Below are positions 48,851 to 63,159 of a stretch of 64,000 nucleotides of DNA, in pieces. Position numbers and translations under genes: made by a program. Positions within the stretch are counted from its first letter, which is position 1. The number at the start of each line of letters is the position of its first letter. The notes below the pieces were generated by a model. That model saw only the letters and a program-made list of their open reading frames with translations, was not told the origin of the DNA and ran no database searches. Location of the stretch: contig VTFK01000036.1 in the NCBI GenBank assembly GCA_009617715.1, forward strand, positions 930,001-994,000, given 5' to 3'. This stretch comes from Plectrocnemia conspersa (Eukaryota; Arthropoda; Insecta; Trichoptera; Polycentropodidae).

Positions 48851-51800
48851 ATTTATAAAGACTTATTTCTGTTAGAAAAGAAGTCTCTTTTCATTTGTGT
48901 TAAGAACTTCAGTCAAAACGTAAATATAGAACTACCATTTCACGTCCTAGTAAGCATCAAAACAATATTTTAAAACCCTGAATAAAAATAATTTGTGTTC
49001 ATACTTTGGAATTATTACATAGTTTATATAAAATTATATAAATATTAAATGTTTGATGTCGCAAACACTATTTTTTTACAGTACATTACCTAACGTCTTA
49101 ATATTATTTTTCTTGTTCAATTCTCAACTTTGCAACTTACACAATGCGAATTTGCATCTTAATGTATTTTTTTACGTATACTATAAAGTAATTTTCTGCT
49201 ATGCTCTCTCTCTATATTGTGTATGCAAAGGAAAGATAAAGAATATTAGCTATGACGGAAAGTTTACTCGCTTTAAATATGATGTCATGCTTACCGAGTA
49301 TGAAAAGAGATACGACTGAAACTTTTTCGGAAGACGTTAAAACTGAAAAGCACGAGAGAATGGAACAAAAATACGTATTTTGTATCAATGTGTTTATATA
49401 TATAAAACTTACCATATAGAACATAATTGAAACATTTTATATATATTTAAAACTTTTGGGTTCATTAATAAAAATCGCAAGTGCAAAAAGTCGGGATTAT
49501 GATATGCAAGATTAAAAAACATCTGAGAACCTCTACTAAAATATAGAATTTATCGGTTTTAATTACTCTGAACAACTAGAGCAATAATTAAAATGTTCAT
49601 CTCTATTATAGATGTATGTATGTATGTATTGTATGTTCGCTCTCACCCTCTGTACTAATGCTTCGATCGCGTTTTCCGTTTTTGTATATTTATTTTGTTC
49701 GATGGGAGTGTATACCATATTTTTTTGCTCCTTGTCATTATACAGTGATATCTGCAGTAAAATACGATACCGTTTTATAACGACGGGCCTCAGGTGCGCT
49801 CGTCATACACTACGCCGTTTTATTGACACCATTCCGTTCTGAGGGTTCGGGCCAAAGTTAAAAATCGATTATATCCGAAGCGTTTGAAAAAATCGTACGT
49901 TCAGATAAGATTTTGTATTATAAACGCATTATGGAATTATGCGGAAAATGGCAAAAACGTGTCGTATTATATTTTTATACTTTTATAAAACAAAATTTCA
50001 TGCTTTCAAAAATATTCAGATTCGATTGATACGTACAACCAAAACCCAAGATAAATCAAAATGTTTTTTGTAGTTTATTCTAGTACAGAAAGTCAATAAA
50101 TAACATAACCTAACCTCAATCCTTATACGTAATAAGCATATATTTGAAATTCAGTCAAATCTAACAAATCAGAAGCAATGATAATGTTTATGTATTGTAA
50201 AAGAAAAACTCACTTTTCGGCCTCAGAGCCCATCGATGAACTCACAATTTGAAGATTTCAACACGAAGATTGTTTTATGATTGTTTATATAGTATTATAA
50301 ATGTATTCTTCTAATCCTTACACACATTATATATATATATATATGAATATATATTTCACTTTCACAGTTATAACACACATTTTGCAATCCGAAAATTTAT
50401 ATTCAGTTAAATCGAACAACACAAATAACAAAAGAATGAAAATTACTGTCGCATAGCAATATTATTTAAAACTGTTGTTACATTACTGTCGGCCATTTTG
50501 TTTTGTATTTGAATGCTTATTTTTCATTGGTCGAAACAACAGAACTCATTACCATAGAACAATTATATATAATTTTTAAAAAAGAGTCCAAAAACATTAA
50601 CAATGAAAAATCTAAATTAGATAAATTTATTTACAGCATGAGATATAACCTAACAGAAGTTTTTACCATAGATTTTGCAACGTTATGTATTATACGTAAA
50701 ACATACATATTTAATTTTTAATTTTGAAAAGCCAGTAGTGATTATCATACATTAAAATGAACTGCTCCTCTTTGGATGATTAGAAATATTTGAGAAATTA
50801 TTATAAAAGCTCTTATCAGAATTAAAAAAAATATACTGTATTGATTGCAAGCTTTTGCTGACATATTTGCTCATTGAAATTTCAGTTAATATATTTTTCT
50901 ATAAATAGATGTTTTTGTTAACAATATTGCCCAGTGTCATTAGTGAACAGTTTACAAATCTAGGCAGATAGCCGATCAAACATAGTATAATTTCTTATTG
51001 TTATTTATAAATAATTGCGTTTAACCATTAAATTAATAAAGATGCAGATTGATATTTTATAAGTTAATTTAATAAGCTTTGAAATCTCTTTCTCTTATGT
51101 ATTAACATATATTAGTGCTTTATACGGATATAGCTTTGTTGCAGGAACAGTTTAATCGCTTTAAATAGGGCAATTTAAGTAAAATATAGTCTTAGTTGAA
51201 TTAAGACTAAGAGCGTTTAGAAGATTTTTAAAAAAAAAAATCGCAGGCTCAGTGCTTAAGAAAGTTGATTGAAATATCTATCGAGTAAATAAATCTGATT
51301 CTAGTTACCTGAATGAAATGACAGTTATTTTAAAACACCTCAAGTAAATATAGATTGCATACATATGTGAATATATGTATTATGGTATCAAAATTCCAGT
51401 TTATTTGTGTTAGGTCAAGGCTACTCGAGTTGTCCTCAACTGCACGTGTCCGGATGACATTAACAAATTTAACTATTTGCAATCATTGTCATGTCACGGT
51501 TGTGCCACAGTTGGTAGTGAGCAACCCAAGCGTGAAGTCCCCGCAATGCGCAAGTGAGAAGAATGCCGCAATAATTAAATTTAATTAAATAAAGTTCAAT
51601 TAAAGCAAAGGTGACAAAAATCCAAGAAGTAGAAAATTAAAATAAATTTGCAATATTGTTTGGCACGTTGTCGCTATTAAAAGAATGGTTTATTTGTTAA
51701 AAAAAATACAAAAGACTCTTCCGTTCGGAAAGTTGTGAAAGCCAAACAACGAGTTGTTTCAAAGGTATTCTTTTTCCTCTCTCGTGAATTTACGAGTCTA

Positions 51801-53063
51801 TTTAGATAATAGATAGGGCGTCTGGTTTTTTATACAGCAATGCGCCAGGGTTGTCCGACATTAATTGTCCCCTTTTTTCTTTTTTGATTGACCATCCCCC
51901 AAATAACAATTAGCAAATAGCACCTGGGACAAAGGGTATTCAATAATCACCGTCCTTATTTGTCCATCCAATTAAGCGCGATTATCAGTCTGAAAAAAGC
52001 TTCGTCTTTAGAGCTTTTGTCCCGAAACCAATTAAAGCCGCCCCGCGAGTAAACACAGCGCAGAAAATATTATTATTATCGCACATTTTGTGAATTTAAC
52101 AGTACAGTGTGTGTTTTATAATATAGTACTGAATATAATATTTTTTTCGTTGTTATGAATATTCATAAAAGGCGGGGCTAAGGGGTGCGAGCGCGGCCTG
52201 GGGAAAAATATGGACAGGGTCATGCCCTTACATACTAATTTTATTAGGCCACACAATAAATCTTTATTATAGTGCAATATATTAAAATTGTTTATTTTAT
52301 TATTCATATAAATACACGATAATTTTATTTTGTTTGAGTACGACGTGCTGAATGTTAAAGAATAGGAGGATGAAAATAACGTATAACTTTTGTGAATGAA
52401 AGGGTTTGAAAAGGTCAAGTTGATGATATGGATCCTATGAAAGGAGTTTGTATTGACGTAGACATTTATTTATCTATTTATTGTTAATCTTTTGTTGTAA
52501 CATGACAGGTTTGCGTTACAACTTAATCAACACACACACAAGCAGTGAGACAGCAGACCAAAATCAGTCTGTTAATTAGTGAAATCTATTTTATTAATCA
52601 TGAATTAATAAAATTTACTTTGTACAATTATATTTGACCTAGCTTGATTATATTTTAATTATTCATACGTAATTCATAAGAAAATCTATGCAAACTTGTG
52701 ATAATAAATTAAAATTACAAATATTAAAAATAATAAATATTAAAAAATAATATGTTTCTATAGGTTTTGATTTATCTTACTGGTAATTACAATATACATT
52801 TATGATAAAAAGTTACATTTTTAGCACTTAGGTGTTCAAAAGAATGAGTACAGATTTTTTTTCAGGACCACTTCTTGAATGTAAGACAAAATTTATCGCT
52901 AAAAACATGACAAAACTAATTTTTGTTATAACCGTATCAAGGTATTTATTTTTGTTTAACGCAAAGATTGTCGTTTTTCATATTTTTTGTGCAATAATTG
53001 AGATCGTCACGTACAATTTGTGTATGTTTGTTATACGTAAAGTTTTCCGTGGGTAAATTCATA
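48851..53063. other. Intron stretch
   Basis: AT-rich with more complex islands at about 49620-49870, 51400-51560 and 51700-52220. The last has GC-rich words such as GCCGCCCCGCGAG and is a candidate conserved non-coding block. Several overlapping frames of 62-100 codons show no domains. No exon was recognised. Confidence 0.4.
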
Positions 53064-53225
53064 GGCTCAGACGATTTTGAAGCGGATATAATTCTGGATC
53101 CGGATGACGCTGGGCCAGTGGATGCGAAGAGAGAAGCGGCGGGCTCTGCGATCTTTGATGGTATGAAGTTGGGTCAGACTCCTCTTGGTTTAAGTTCGTA
53201 TGAAATTAGTGCGTCCAAGTTATGA
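53064..53225 (+). other. Coding-like ORF fragment of unknown origin
   Basis: The plus frame reads GSDDFEADIILDPDDAGPVD and goes on through KREAAGSAIFDGMKLGQTPL to a TGA at 53223. Codons are strongly G-first (GAC GAT, GAA GCG GAT, GAT GCG, GGC), unlike the AT-rich frames around it. It is preceded by TTCATAG, which could serve as a weak 3' splice site at 53064, so a terminal exon on the plus strand is one reading. A decayed mobile-element or retrocopy fragment is another. No family is recognised. The opposite strand is also open, but it reads as a typical Ser/Pro-rich antisense shadow. Confidence 0.35.
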
Positions 53226-54415
53226 TGCCTTGAATTATGAAGTGTTCAATCATATATAGCCCATGTATCCGTATTCATATATATGGCTCTATCCACGCAA
53301 GATTTTGTTTTTTGTCTTTTTTTGCGAGACGGTAGTGGATTTTTTAAACAACAAATTTCCGAAACAAATGGTGTTTAGTTGGCAATCTCGAATGCTCGTG
53401 TAATTCTTTCTCAAGGCATCTGAAAAATATTATTTTTTCTTTTCTGATTTATAGTGGATACTTTGAGACTTAATTTGCTAAAAGGCTTTTCATCATGTTC
53501 TATTTTAACAAAGGTTTTTCGTATTATACAGTTAAAACCTATCTTTGTGTACCATATGTCGAACTGGGCCCTTTTATGGGACGAGAAAAGGTTTCAAATG
53601 TGAATTTAAGGGTGATTCAATTATATTTTTGTCTCTAATGTAAAACTGATAACAATGAAAATAATTAATTTACCCTTTGCATATACATAAAAAAAATATT
53701 TTTTAAATCACTTGAAAGCACTATACAGTCAAGTTAAGACATCAACTATATGTTTACCGATTGTTTCATAGATATAATAATAAAAAAATAAGCTGTTCAA
53801 TTCACACTTTTCACATACATTATTTATGAACAATGAAGGTTTTATATAAGCTTCTAATCAATAAGTATTTCCCAATCCATCAATAATAAAAGAGTTATAA
53901 CAGTTAATATTTAACAGCGTCTAATTCGATAATCGTCACGTTTGGTACATCTGTGTGAATAACGCACGAACGCCGATTACTACTCCGTGCGCCCTTTTTG
54001 GAGTAGGGAAAAAAACAGTTCTTCGTGTAATTGAGGATCTTAAATTTTATATTAATTCGAAAACGTGTACGTGAACCGGAAAATTTGGTACATCCACGCC
54101 ACTTTATCTCGTTCCCAGATCGCGGGGAATGAAGAATGAAATTCATGCCTCGTGGTGGTTTTTGCTGCTTTTCTGGGGAAAAAATTGGAGCGCGCTGAAA
54201 ACATGACTTAGCTCTCGGGAAATAAGGTTAATTAATTGAAATTAATGCAAGGGAATTATTTTTCAAATCCCATTATCTTTCATAATAACGTCATGAAGAT
54301 TTGGTATATTACTTTGAGATTTCATTACAAAGATATTGTATACTGGATATGATTGTTTAATGAATAGGTATTTATATATAATTTTTTTTTCTTACTACAT
54401 TGTAATTTTTAAAGA

Positions 54416-54418
<3 letters not shown>
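53226..54418. other. Intron stretch
   Basis: A more complex block lies at about 53900-54210, and the rest is AT-rich. No exon or RNA gene was recognised. Confidence 0.45.

Positions 54419-54491
<73 letters not shown>
54419..54491. repeat. (TA)36 microsatellite
   Basis: A 73-bp uninterrupted TA run. Confidence 0.98.
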
Positions 54492-54494
<3 letters not shown>

Positions 54495-57400
54495 TTCACT
54501 TAAGGTGCAATTTTTAGGTAAAATGTTTTAATTAAAATAGGTAATTAAATATTTATTTAAATAAAAATATGAGCTTACATTTTTTCATCATAAGGTTGCA
54601 GTCAAATTTTATCAAAAACAGTATCGGAAATGAGTAATAAAAGTCGATGAATCATTGGCTATGACATTAAAACAAAAGTGCAATCATCTCAATAGATGTG
54701 TACTGAAGAGACAAGAGCAAAAGAGTACGTCAAGTTTGATCAAATGGCAATGATTATTTCATCACGTATATTTGAGATATAAAAAATATTTTAGGCAAAA
54801 TTACTTCTGTTTTTTAACCACTTTATATTGATTAGTTTCAGAATGTTAAATTGTAATATTTTAATCATTGTCTGCTATTTTATAAATAAGTCAGATAATT
54901 TAAAATAAGCATATTTCATTCACACGTTTCATACCATTCAATGCATATCTAATTAACGAGATTAGAGTAACTGTATATTAAAAACATACCATTTTTAACT
55001 GATGAAGCTGGGTGTATTATAAAAGTAGGTTAATAAATATAATCATGTAATAAAATAGCTGTCAATCAGTGGAGTATTTTGCGTGTCTATTTTGCATAAA
55101 AATTTGCATTTGCTTACATATAAGTCACATATCAATTTAAAGTTGTGAATGTGTACTTCAAGACCGGAAAAGGTATTAAAGTAATGCAAATATAATAAAA
55201 TATTGCAATTTTCTAAGATATATTATTAATAGTTAATATGATGAATATTTTAAAACTTCACATAATATCAGCCTTGTATTTACTTTAAATTATAAATTAA
55301 TAGTAGTTAAGAATGTTATAATATAATTGCCTATCATTTATACATTATTTTAAAAATTCACGAACCCGGCAACATTATTGAATAATCAATCGTATGTATC
55401 ACTTTGTACTTCACTTAATTATATATGTATATTACCAGTTAAGTTAAATTTTTACTGATTTAAGTGTTGAGCTTAAGCATTTTTTTTTTTTTTAGTAATT
55501 TTGGGACTTAAAAACCTTAAAAATACCTATATTTTAATAGAAATATAAATATATTTTCATTTTTATAAAAATATTTTTAAATGAATTGTTTTGTAGTTTG
55601 TAAAATTGCGCCACGTATTTTCCAAGTCGGCTCAAAGATCAGGTTGCACTCTTGGAATTCAGTTATATGATCGACGGCCAGAGCAGAAAGAAACTGATTT
55701 TTAGTGCTTTTAAGGATCGTTTTAGTCGAATTTGCGTGATCAAATTAGAAGTGGTAGTTTTTAATCAAGCTGTGATTAAGTTTCTGAAGGAAATAATTTT
55801 CTAATGAAATTGATTTATTAATATTAAGAATTGATGTCCATTTTATAGCCAAACCTAATTCGGCAACATACTATTTTCTATTGTACGATGATTCGAAAAT
55901 CAGTATTTAAAACAATTGTAATAATATATGAAATATATCCGGTACCTTTCAGGCAAAAATATATACTGGTCATATTCTTTCTTTTTTTATTCACTATGTA
56001 ACTTTTTTGCAAGTGTTTTAACTGTTTACGTTACGAGAAAATAGTTTGAAAGACATATGTAAATAAATTAGTATTAAAGGCTTTTAGCATTCCTACTTCT
56101 AATTTCATGGCAATTATCACAGATAACTCTGACATGTTAAATCACGCTTTTTGATGTCTTGAAACTGTAGTAGCAGTGAGTTTTAGTGCCATTAGTATTA
56201 TCAATCATGGTGTTGATTTAATCTATAATTATTACATTTGTATTGGCATATCATTTTTAAACTACTCGAATTGATATAACTATAACTAATACGTAATCAT
56301 TGGCTTAAAAATGGTTTACTTTATTTAGTAAAATTTAGTAATATTAAGATCTTCTAGATTTATATTCCTATTCATTTTCAAGGCAAAATTTTTACCATCT
56401 TAAACTTTTTTTTCTGGCGAGTTAAATTAATAAAATCCTTATTTTTAGACACTTAATTTTTAAAACAAAATTTCTCAATATTACTTATGATATTAATAAA
56501 CTATTATTAACTAAAAGTAAAGTTAGCCAATAAAAATAAAGGTAATCGATATTTGCATTTACGTCATGAATGCAGCAAACACGCAAAGCGACAATATTAT
56601 AAATTTTATATAAATTAAGGCGACATGATCGCACACATAATAGTGTGACTATATTATTTTTACCTACAGTTATCAATGCGATGAGCATAAATTAAAACAA
56701 TTCTGTCTATATATTTTCACACAGGTATAAACGTATAATCGATCCGTATTACTACCCTTTCGATTGAATGAATTATGAACGCGGTATGCTAAAACCACTT
56801 TGCGTGCCTCAACTTGCACGAAAGCTCCAACAAAGATTCGTAGAGGATTCCAGCCGGAATTGTATGAAGCAATTATCATTAAGTATGGGCGCAATGAATC
56901 TCAGGAGCTTTGAGGAATGACATTACAAGAGTTTTCCGTTGGAAGGTAAATCGAACATCTGATGTATTTTCGCGATAAATATCAGTTTTGTTTATTAAAA
57001 AGTATTAAAGTTGCCGCCAGCTGCTACTGGCAGTCTTCGGAATATGATTTATTATATAAATTGCTGTTCCGGAGTAAGTTATAAATGTTGTTTTTTTCGA
57101 TCGAAGAATTGCCGATAAAATAACGTGTAGTCGGAGGGCGCGAATTATTTATAACGGTACTTTAGTATTGTGTTCATATACAGATGCGGTGAGAAAAGTT
57201 TATTTAAAGTCCTAAGACAGATATAAAAACGATTGTATCTCGAACCAAATTTAATTTATTTATATTTGCCAAAATTTGTATGTTTGTCTTGTTTATAAAT
57301 TTGCTTAAAATAAAAATAACACTAAGAATTAAAAATAAAAACATGGTTTTTTGAATATGTTAGAATCGTTGTTTTATCTTGTAATTTTGTGATATTTTTT

Positions 57401-58549
57401 TCTGAAGAAACATTTCAGAATTACTCTATCAAATTTATTTATTACCTAATGATCTTTTTAATTATACATTTAAATCGACTAATTGCTTTTATCGACTTGA
57501 GTGTTAGTCATAGAAAAAAATGCAAGACAAAATAATTAATTACAGCGCTTATTTTTCACCTTATTATTGTACACAAAACGTGGTTGGTTCTATGAGATTG
57601 TTAGTAATAGACGATAATTAAATTTCCCATTGAAAACATACAATCATACCTAAAGACAAGCTGGCCCTTTCTCCCTTTCATTTGGCAAATGAGCGGTAAT
57701 TAATGCGATCGGTGTACCCGAAATAACATAATAATTGATACCAAACCATGATTCAACCGAAATGAAATATTGCTGCGCTTCGACCTTTCGGACGTTTTCA
57801 TTAAATTTCTCACATAAGTGAAGATAAAGAGAGAGGGGTTTTCCACCCATCAAGTCAACTTAATTTAACAAATTATGCAATGAAATTAATTAAAGTCGGT
57901 GCTACCAGAGTCGCCGACGGAACGATCGTAGTTTGTATTCGGTCCGAGTAACGGTATTAACGTAAACTAGCTTTGTATATTTGAATGTATATGAAGGGAA
58001 TACATAAATATTTTAGAGGACCGTCGAACTCTATGAATATTTAGGGTACACGCTTATTAAGGGTTGTTGAGTGTGAAAAATGTTCAAAATATGTATACAT
58101 GTAAATATCGCTGTAAAATACAGATTTTTTATCGTGATAGAAAGATTTTACAATTAGCTTTATAATACAACTGTCTTTAAAATAAATATTTTTACTATTA
58201 AAAAAATTACTTTAATAATAATAATATAAATATTTTTTTATTGTAAATGATATAAACATTTATAGTAGAAAAATGGATCAATAATGAATCTCTGCATTAT
58301 TCCGCTCAAGTTATTGTTCATGCAGAAGTTAATTTGAGCTGAAACATTCACATTGGGATTACATAGTTTAATAATAAATTTGGGTTTATTGTTTGAGTTA
58401 ATTGAACGGCGGTCCAAAGTAAGCCGTACATTTTAATTATTAAATTTAACAATTCGTAAGTATACAGTGATCAAAATAAGAAAAAAATGTTAGCTAAGGC
58501 ATGAATCAATACAAGGAGCTTTATATTATATTTAATCACTTTGCTTAGC
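54492..58549. other. Intron stretch
   Basis: AT-rich. It contains a weak family D fragment at 55730-55770 and more complex islands at about 56700-57170 and 57640-57970. The 67-codon minus frame at 57650-57853 (MMGGKPLSLYLHLCEKFNEN...) ends in TAG immediately followed by GTATGA. It has no recognised domain. No channel exon was found. Confidence 0.4.
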
Positions 58550-58676
58550 AGTTTAAACAGCAAACGGACGCTCCACAATTGTCAAATTCAGTTTGATAGA
58601 CATTTTTAAGCAGCATTTTATTTTACTAGCGTCTGTCATTTAAATTATATTTAAGCTAGTAGATACATATATATAC

Positions 58677-58715
<39 letters not shown>

Positions 58716-58800
58716 TAAAATTTTTATTGAACATGCTTTCACAGAAACAGTTAGTAAAATTAAATTGACATTAGTGAAAACTTTATTTAAAAATACATGT
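58550..58800. repeat. Foldback family B fragment containing a TA array
   Basis: GTTTAAACAGCAAA, CAATTGTCAAATT and ACATTTTTAAGCAGCATTTTA match 48201-48270 and 8113-8190 in order. A 32-bp (TA)16 run at 58680-58711 sits within it. Confidence 0.6.
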
Positions 58801-60669
58801 TTTATTTTTACATAATTTTGTAAAAATGAATTTCAATAGCGTAATGCCAACATTATTATTTTAAAAGATAATATCAAAATAAAAAAAAATTAAAATTCAC
58901 TTTTTAATATGTTATTATATATTATATAAAAAAAACTTAGAAAATAATATTTATATTGAAATAATTATTTTGCATAATTTATTTGCCGAGCTTACGTCTT
59001 TTAATTATATTAGTATATAGTTTAAAGATATTCCAACTTATATAAAATAAGTTATTATAGAAATTTATTATATTATTTATCTATGTCTGACTATTTTTCT
59101 TATAAAGGCAAGTTTCCAGCCGTATGATTTTCAGATGAATGCTTTGAGTATTGTGCCAAAATTCCTTAGAATTCATTTGACTTACATATGACACTTCGAC
59201 ATATCTGACACCTCGAAGTTCTTCTGATGAAAAATAACTTTTTGTCTGTTAAGAGAGATTGATTTCACATTATTTATGTGTTATATATTGTCCATATTTG
59301 GACAACCTAACAATATTTTTTAAGATGTATATGAAGGAGAATAAAATAAAAGTTTCTTTGTGAATTATAAAACTGTTTTTTTAGATAAGGTTTATTTAAA
59401 AATATGTAAAATTTACAGTACAAATGAAACCACTACTTTTTGTCTTTGCAAATTATAATTAGAACTTTTTAAATACGGATTGAAAATTATTAATATCAAA
59501 TGTTGCTTTTATTTATTGTAAATTTCATCTTCAATATGACAGATATTAGCCTAAATAAACACATTTGTATATTTAGGAACACGTCAATAAATAAAAAAAA
59601 AGTCTGTATATATAACATATGTTAATATGATTTTTATTTTAAAATATCATATTTGCTAAATAGTTTATATTACTATAAAACACTTACAATTTATATAATT
59701 GCACAATTTTTACTTAAAAATAAAAAAAAATAATACAATTTTAATCAAAAGTAAAATATATTTGACAATAAAACAATCATATACGTGCAGAAATTTCACT
59801 GCGTGGAATTTTGCGTGTTTGCGCAATAATTGTAATTACTTTAAAAATTAGTATAAACATTGATTTTAGCAGAGCTGATTCTGAAATTAAAGGCAATAAT
59901 AATTTTGTCTATCTGGTATATTTAATATATTTATATAATTTTTAATATAAATTTACCAGATAGATATTTTTCAATTTTAGTAAAAACAGATTTATAATTT
60001 CTATACAAAAATATTGTTCATCATTAAAATTTAATTAAATAAGATTGATTCGAAATAAATAAGTTATGAGATAATCCAGTATTTTTATCTATTAAATATA
60101 TATTTTTAAATGCATTTAATAAAAAAATATGCTAATACTTTTAATATAGTGATTTCGTAGTAATTACTAAAATTTAGGAAAATGTTTAGAATAAATAATT
60201 TACAATTATATGAAGAACCATTGTTAAAAAAAAAATGTTTATGTTAATTATTCCATAAATGCTTTCAGTGATATATTGCAAAATTCTTGCATGCATTTAT
60301 TTAAAAAAAATTATGAACGATACAAAAACTTTCTTTAAAGATTTGATTAAAGTCTTTAAAAATATTTTTTTGTAATGGAACAAATTAAATATTATTATAT
60401 TTTTTTTAGTTAAAATGGATATGAATTTTTATGATTCTATTTGATTTACAACCTGTCATATTTATAACAATGGAATTAAGCAAATTCGAGAATTGTTGCC
60501 AAGTGTCAAATGCAAATTATAATAGCTTATCGTCCTTTACAATAATTATACTTATTTCAAATATAAGTACGCAATTATATTGTTTAGCTTAAATAAAATT
60601 GATAAATCTAATTGTGTAGTTTAATTTATTAAAACAATTTAATTGATCAAAAGAACAACCTTCTTCTAC
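58801..60669. other. Very AT-rich intron stretch
   Basis: Nothing is recognised apart from the hairpin at 59908-59964. Confidence 0.5.
59908..59964. repeat. 57-bp hairpin
   Basis: TCTATCTGGTATATTTA and TAAATTTACCAGATAGA pair over 17 bp with one mismatch, around a 23-nt AT-only loop. It could be a tiny MITE relic or a chance structure. Confidence 0.8.
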
Positions 60670-60905
60670 TTGAGTGGTATAAGTCGCTGACTATTAACCC
60701 GAAAGACCTAGATTCGAATCCATATTGACCTTGATGTTTTTTAATTTCTATCCTGTCTGGGTAATCGAAATTAGATATTTTAAATGAATTATAATTGAGA
60801 ATGATCATCACAGATTTTTAATCTGCCAGATAAATTATTTAAAATCGAGTTAGGTTAGGTTAGGCTAGGTTAGGGCGTCAAAAATTCTCTAAAATATATT
60901 ATATG
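60670..60905 (+). repeat. tRNA-derived SINE, copy 2 (best head)
   Basis: AGTGGTATAAGTCGCTGACT then ATTAACCCGAAAGACCTAGATTCGAATCC (split here at 60695) follows the tRNA order of D arm, anticodon arm, variable loop and T arm with B box. The body GTAATCGAAATTAGAT ... GATCATCACAGATTTTTAAT ... AAATCGAGTTAGG aligns with the copy at 13905-14170. It ends in TTAGG-like repeats. The acceptor stem and CCA-side pairing are missing, so it is not a functional tRNA gene. Confidence 0.82.
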
Positions 60906-61080
60906 TATTCATTTTATTTTATTATTACAGATGCTGAATATTTTCTAGGAGTGGTACTACAATTTTATTTTTATAATTATACTTTATTTTTTTTGCTAAT
61001 GTTTTATATGTATTTCAGTATCTAAAATCTCGTAAAATAAATTATTTATAACAGTTATAAAAATAATCACATTTTCGGGC

Positions 61081-61620
61081 CACTCCGTAAATTGCCATTA
61101 CACTCATTACCAGTCATTGGCTTAACAATAAAGCCATTTCGAGCTTTACGTCGCCGTTCATCGCCTCCGCAATATCTTGATGTGTTTTTTCGGGTTAATG
61201 TCGCCATTTTGTATCCAATCGCTCCGAAGCCCACACAAAAAAAAACACAACCATCAGTCGTTTTCACGAAAACTCGCGCTTTTCCAGACACAATAGCGAA
61301 AAAAGTGCGAATGTTTGTGAAACGAAAAAAAGCTCACATACAATAATAACTCGTACACAATTGTGCGCGCAACACACAAATCTGGTGTCGAGCCAAGGAT
61401 ATTTCAATTGTCCGAGAATTTCCCGCTGCTGCGCTGCGCTGTTTAATATCGCGGGAAACAATCTGAGCACGCGACGTTTCGCTTTGTTTCCCAAAACTTC
61501 GACCCCACACAAAATGTAGTCACGTGACCGATTTCCTGACCGTACTGCGTCATTTCGATTTGAACTTTGTGTCGAGTCTCCTCCATGCGAAGGTTTACTG
61601 CCGAGCCGGCTATGTTGTTT
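61081..61620. promoter_or_regulatory. CpG-richer island, possible promoter or first exon
   Basis: This 540-bp block contrasts sharply with the AT-rich surroundings and contains many CpGs. It carries the palindrome GTCACGTGAC (61519-61528), an E-box of the bHLH-zip/CLEAR type, and GCGCGCAACACAC-like words. On the minus strand, 61443-61586 opens a 47-codon frame starting MEETRHKVQIEMTQYGQEIG, without a known domain. It is upstream of the channel exon in gene order, so it could be a promoter, untranslated exon or enhancer of that gene. This is inferred from composition and position only. Confidence 0.35.
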
Positions 61621-63159
61621 TTTGATATTATTCTTTAAACCAACCTTGCAGTTTTACGTTGGTTTTATTCATGGCACCGACCACTCGGTCCTAAAATATA
61701 ACACGTTTTTTTGTGCTACTACATTTTACGTTTTATTTTTATATGATCCGTTCAGATCGTTGCCTTTATGTTACACTATAAGGCGTTGAGAATATTACAA
61801 AAAAAGCAGGTATATATTATATATATAATCGAATTAAAATTATTTTCAGTGGCTGAAAATAATAATTAAGAGCAAACTAAACACATGTTTCGATATTCAT
61901 AAAAAAACTGACTAACTATTTAAATCAACGTTCTTAGTTTAACCGCCTTGCAAGAGCTAGCTTATATATAATATTTTATTATTTGAGGTTTGAGAAATTT
62001 AATTAGGAAATTATGTTTATTGCTTGAACAATAATTATAGTTTACGACGGTCGGCAACAGCTTGATTGTTGAATAAGTTTTGCTGTCGAAAGTTGTCGAA
62101 ATGCTTCTGTTTTGCCTGTTTATTTTGATAAACGAAGCAAATTTCATTAATCGTGTGATTTGTAATCATACATTGCTTTGCAAGAGAACTGGACATTTTT
62201 AATTGCAACGGGTGCTGTCTCTTATTGTCTGTATTGTGTATCTCTCAACGCATGCTATATATTCAAATATTTTATAACGCTGGTTCGAGACAGATCTGGC
62301 AAATGACAGATGAGAATGTTTGCCAGTCAATTTCATATTTTCTTAAACGCGCCCGAAAAATATGTTTAAGGCATAGGGGTAGAAAAACAATAGTATTTTG
62401 CGCAGGATTAAATGTAATATTTTGCTAGCACACATCCTTTCCAAACAATGAGTAATTTTTCGGCAGTAGTTATGGATGATTAAAATCTTGAAACAGATGT
62501 GCTATTATGTGGTCCGTGCAGTATTTAAAATTATTACTATAATTATTTGGTCATGATATTTCTCTTTCATTATTGTAAATAATAACTGACTGTAACTTGA
62601 CTTTCGTGACTTAATATTGTTTGAAATAGTCGTAAAATAGATCTTGAAATTAAAAAAAATCCTTTAGCATATCAAATGCAGACCAGTTTATTCTTGGTGT
62701 AATTTTAACTATGCAAAATACTTTAAATGTTATTTTTTATTCAAACGTTGTCGCACGTTACAGTACGATAAACATAAATGGTTTTTTTTGTGAAGAGAAG
62801 ATTAAGAATAAACACTGTATTAGTGATTTTTTCAAATTAGTTCATTTATCACTTGTTAAAAAATATTTTTATGCACTGTTTCAAGTGGTCTAAAATGATT
62901 TAATCTTTGCTTTGTTTTGGGTTACGCACTGATACCGAGCGTTCAAAAATACTTAAAAACAGTTATGGTTTACTCCTCCTAAGTTGAGGCTTATGGAATA
63001 TTAATCGCTACGCAGGTTTGGAGTCGTCCCATTTAAGACGATATATATGACAAAATCAGACTCCTGATCTACTACAAAGAGTAATACAATATTTTTTAGG
63101 AGCCTCGAGTCACTTTGTCTGGTTCTTATTCAGCAAAAAAGGCTTAAATAGCATAAGTT
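61621..63159. other. Intron or upstream stretch
   Basis: Mixed composition up to about 62500, then AT-rich. No coding exon, RNA gene or classified repeat was recognised. Confidence 0.4.

Noticed and set aside
57650..57853. Minus-strand ORF followed by a GTATGA donor-like site
   Set aside because: The stop codon lies before the donor, there is no homology, and no acceptor or partner exon is visible.
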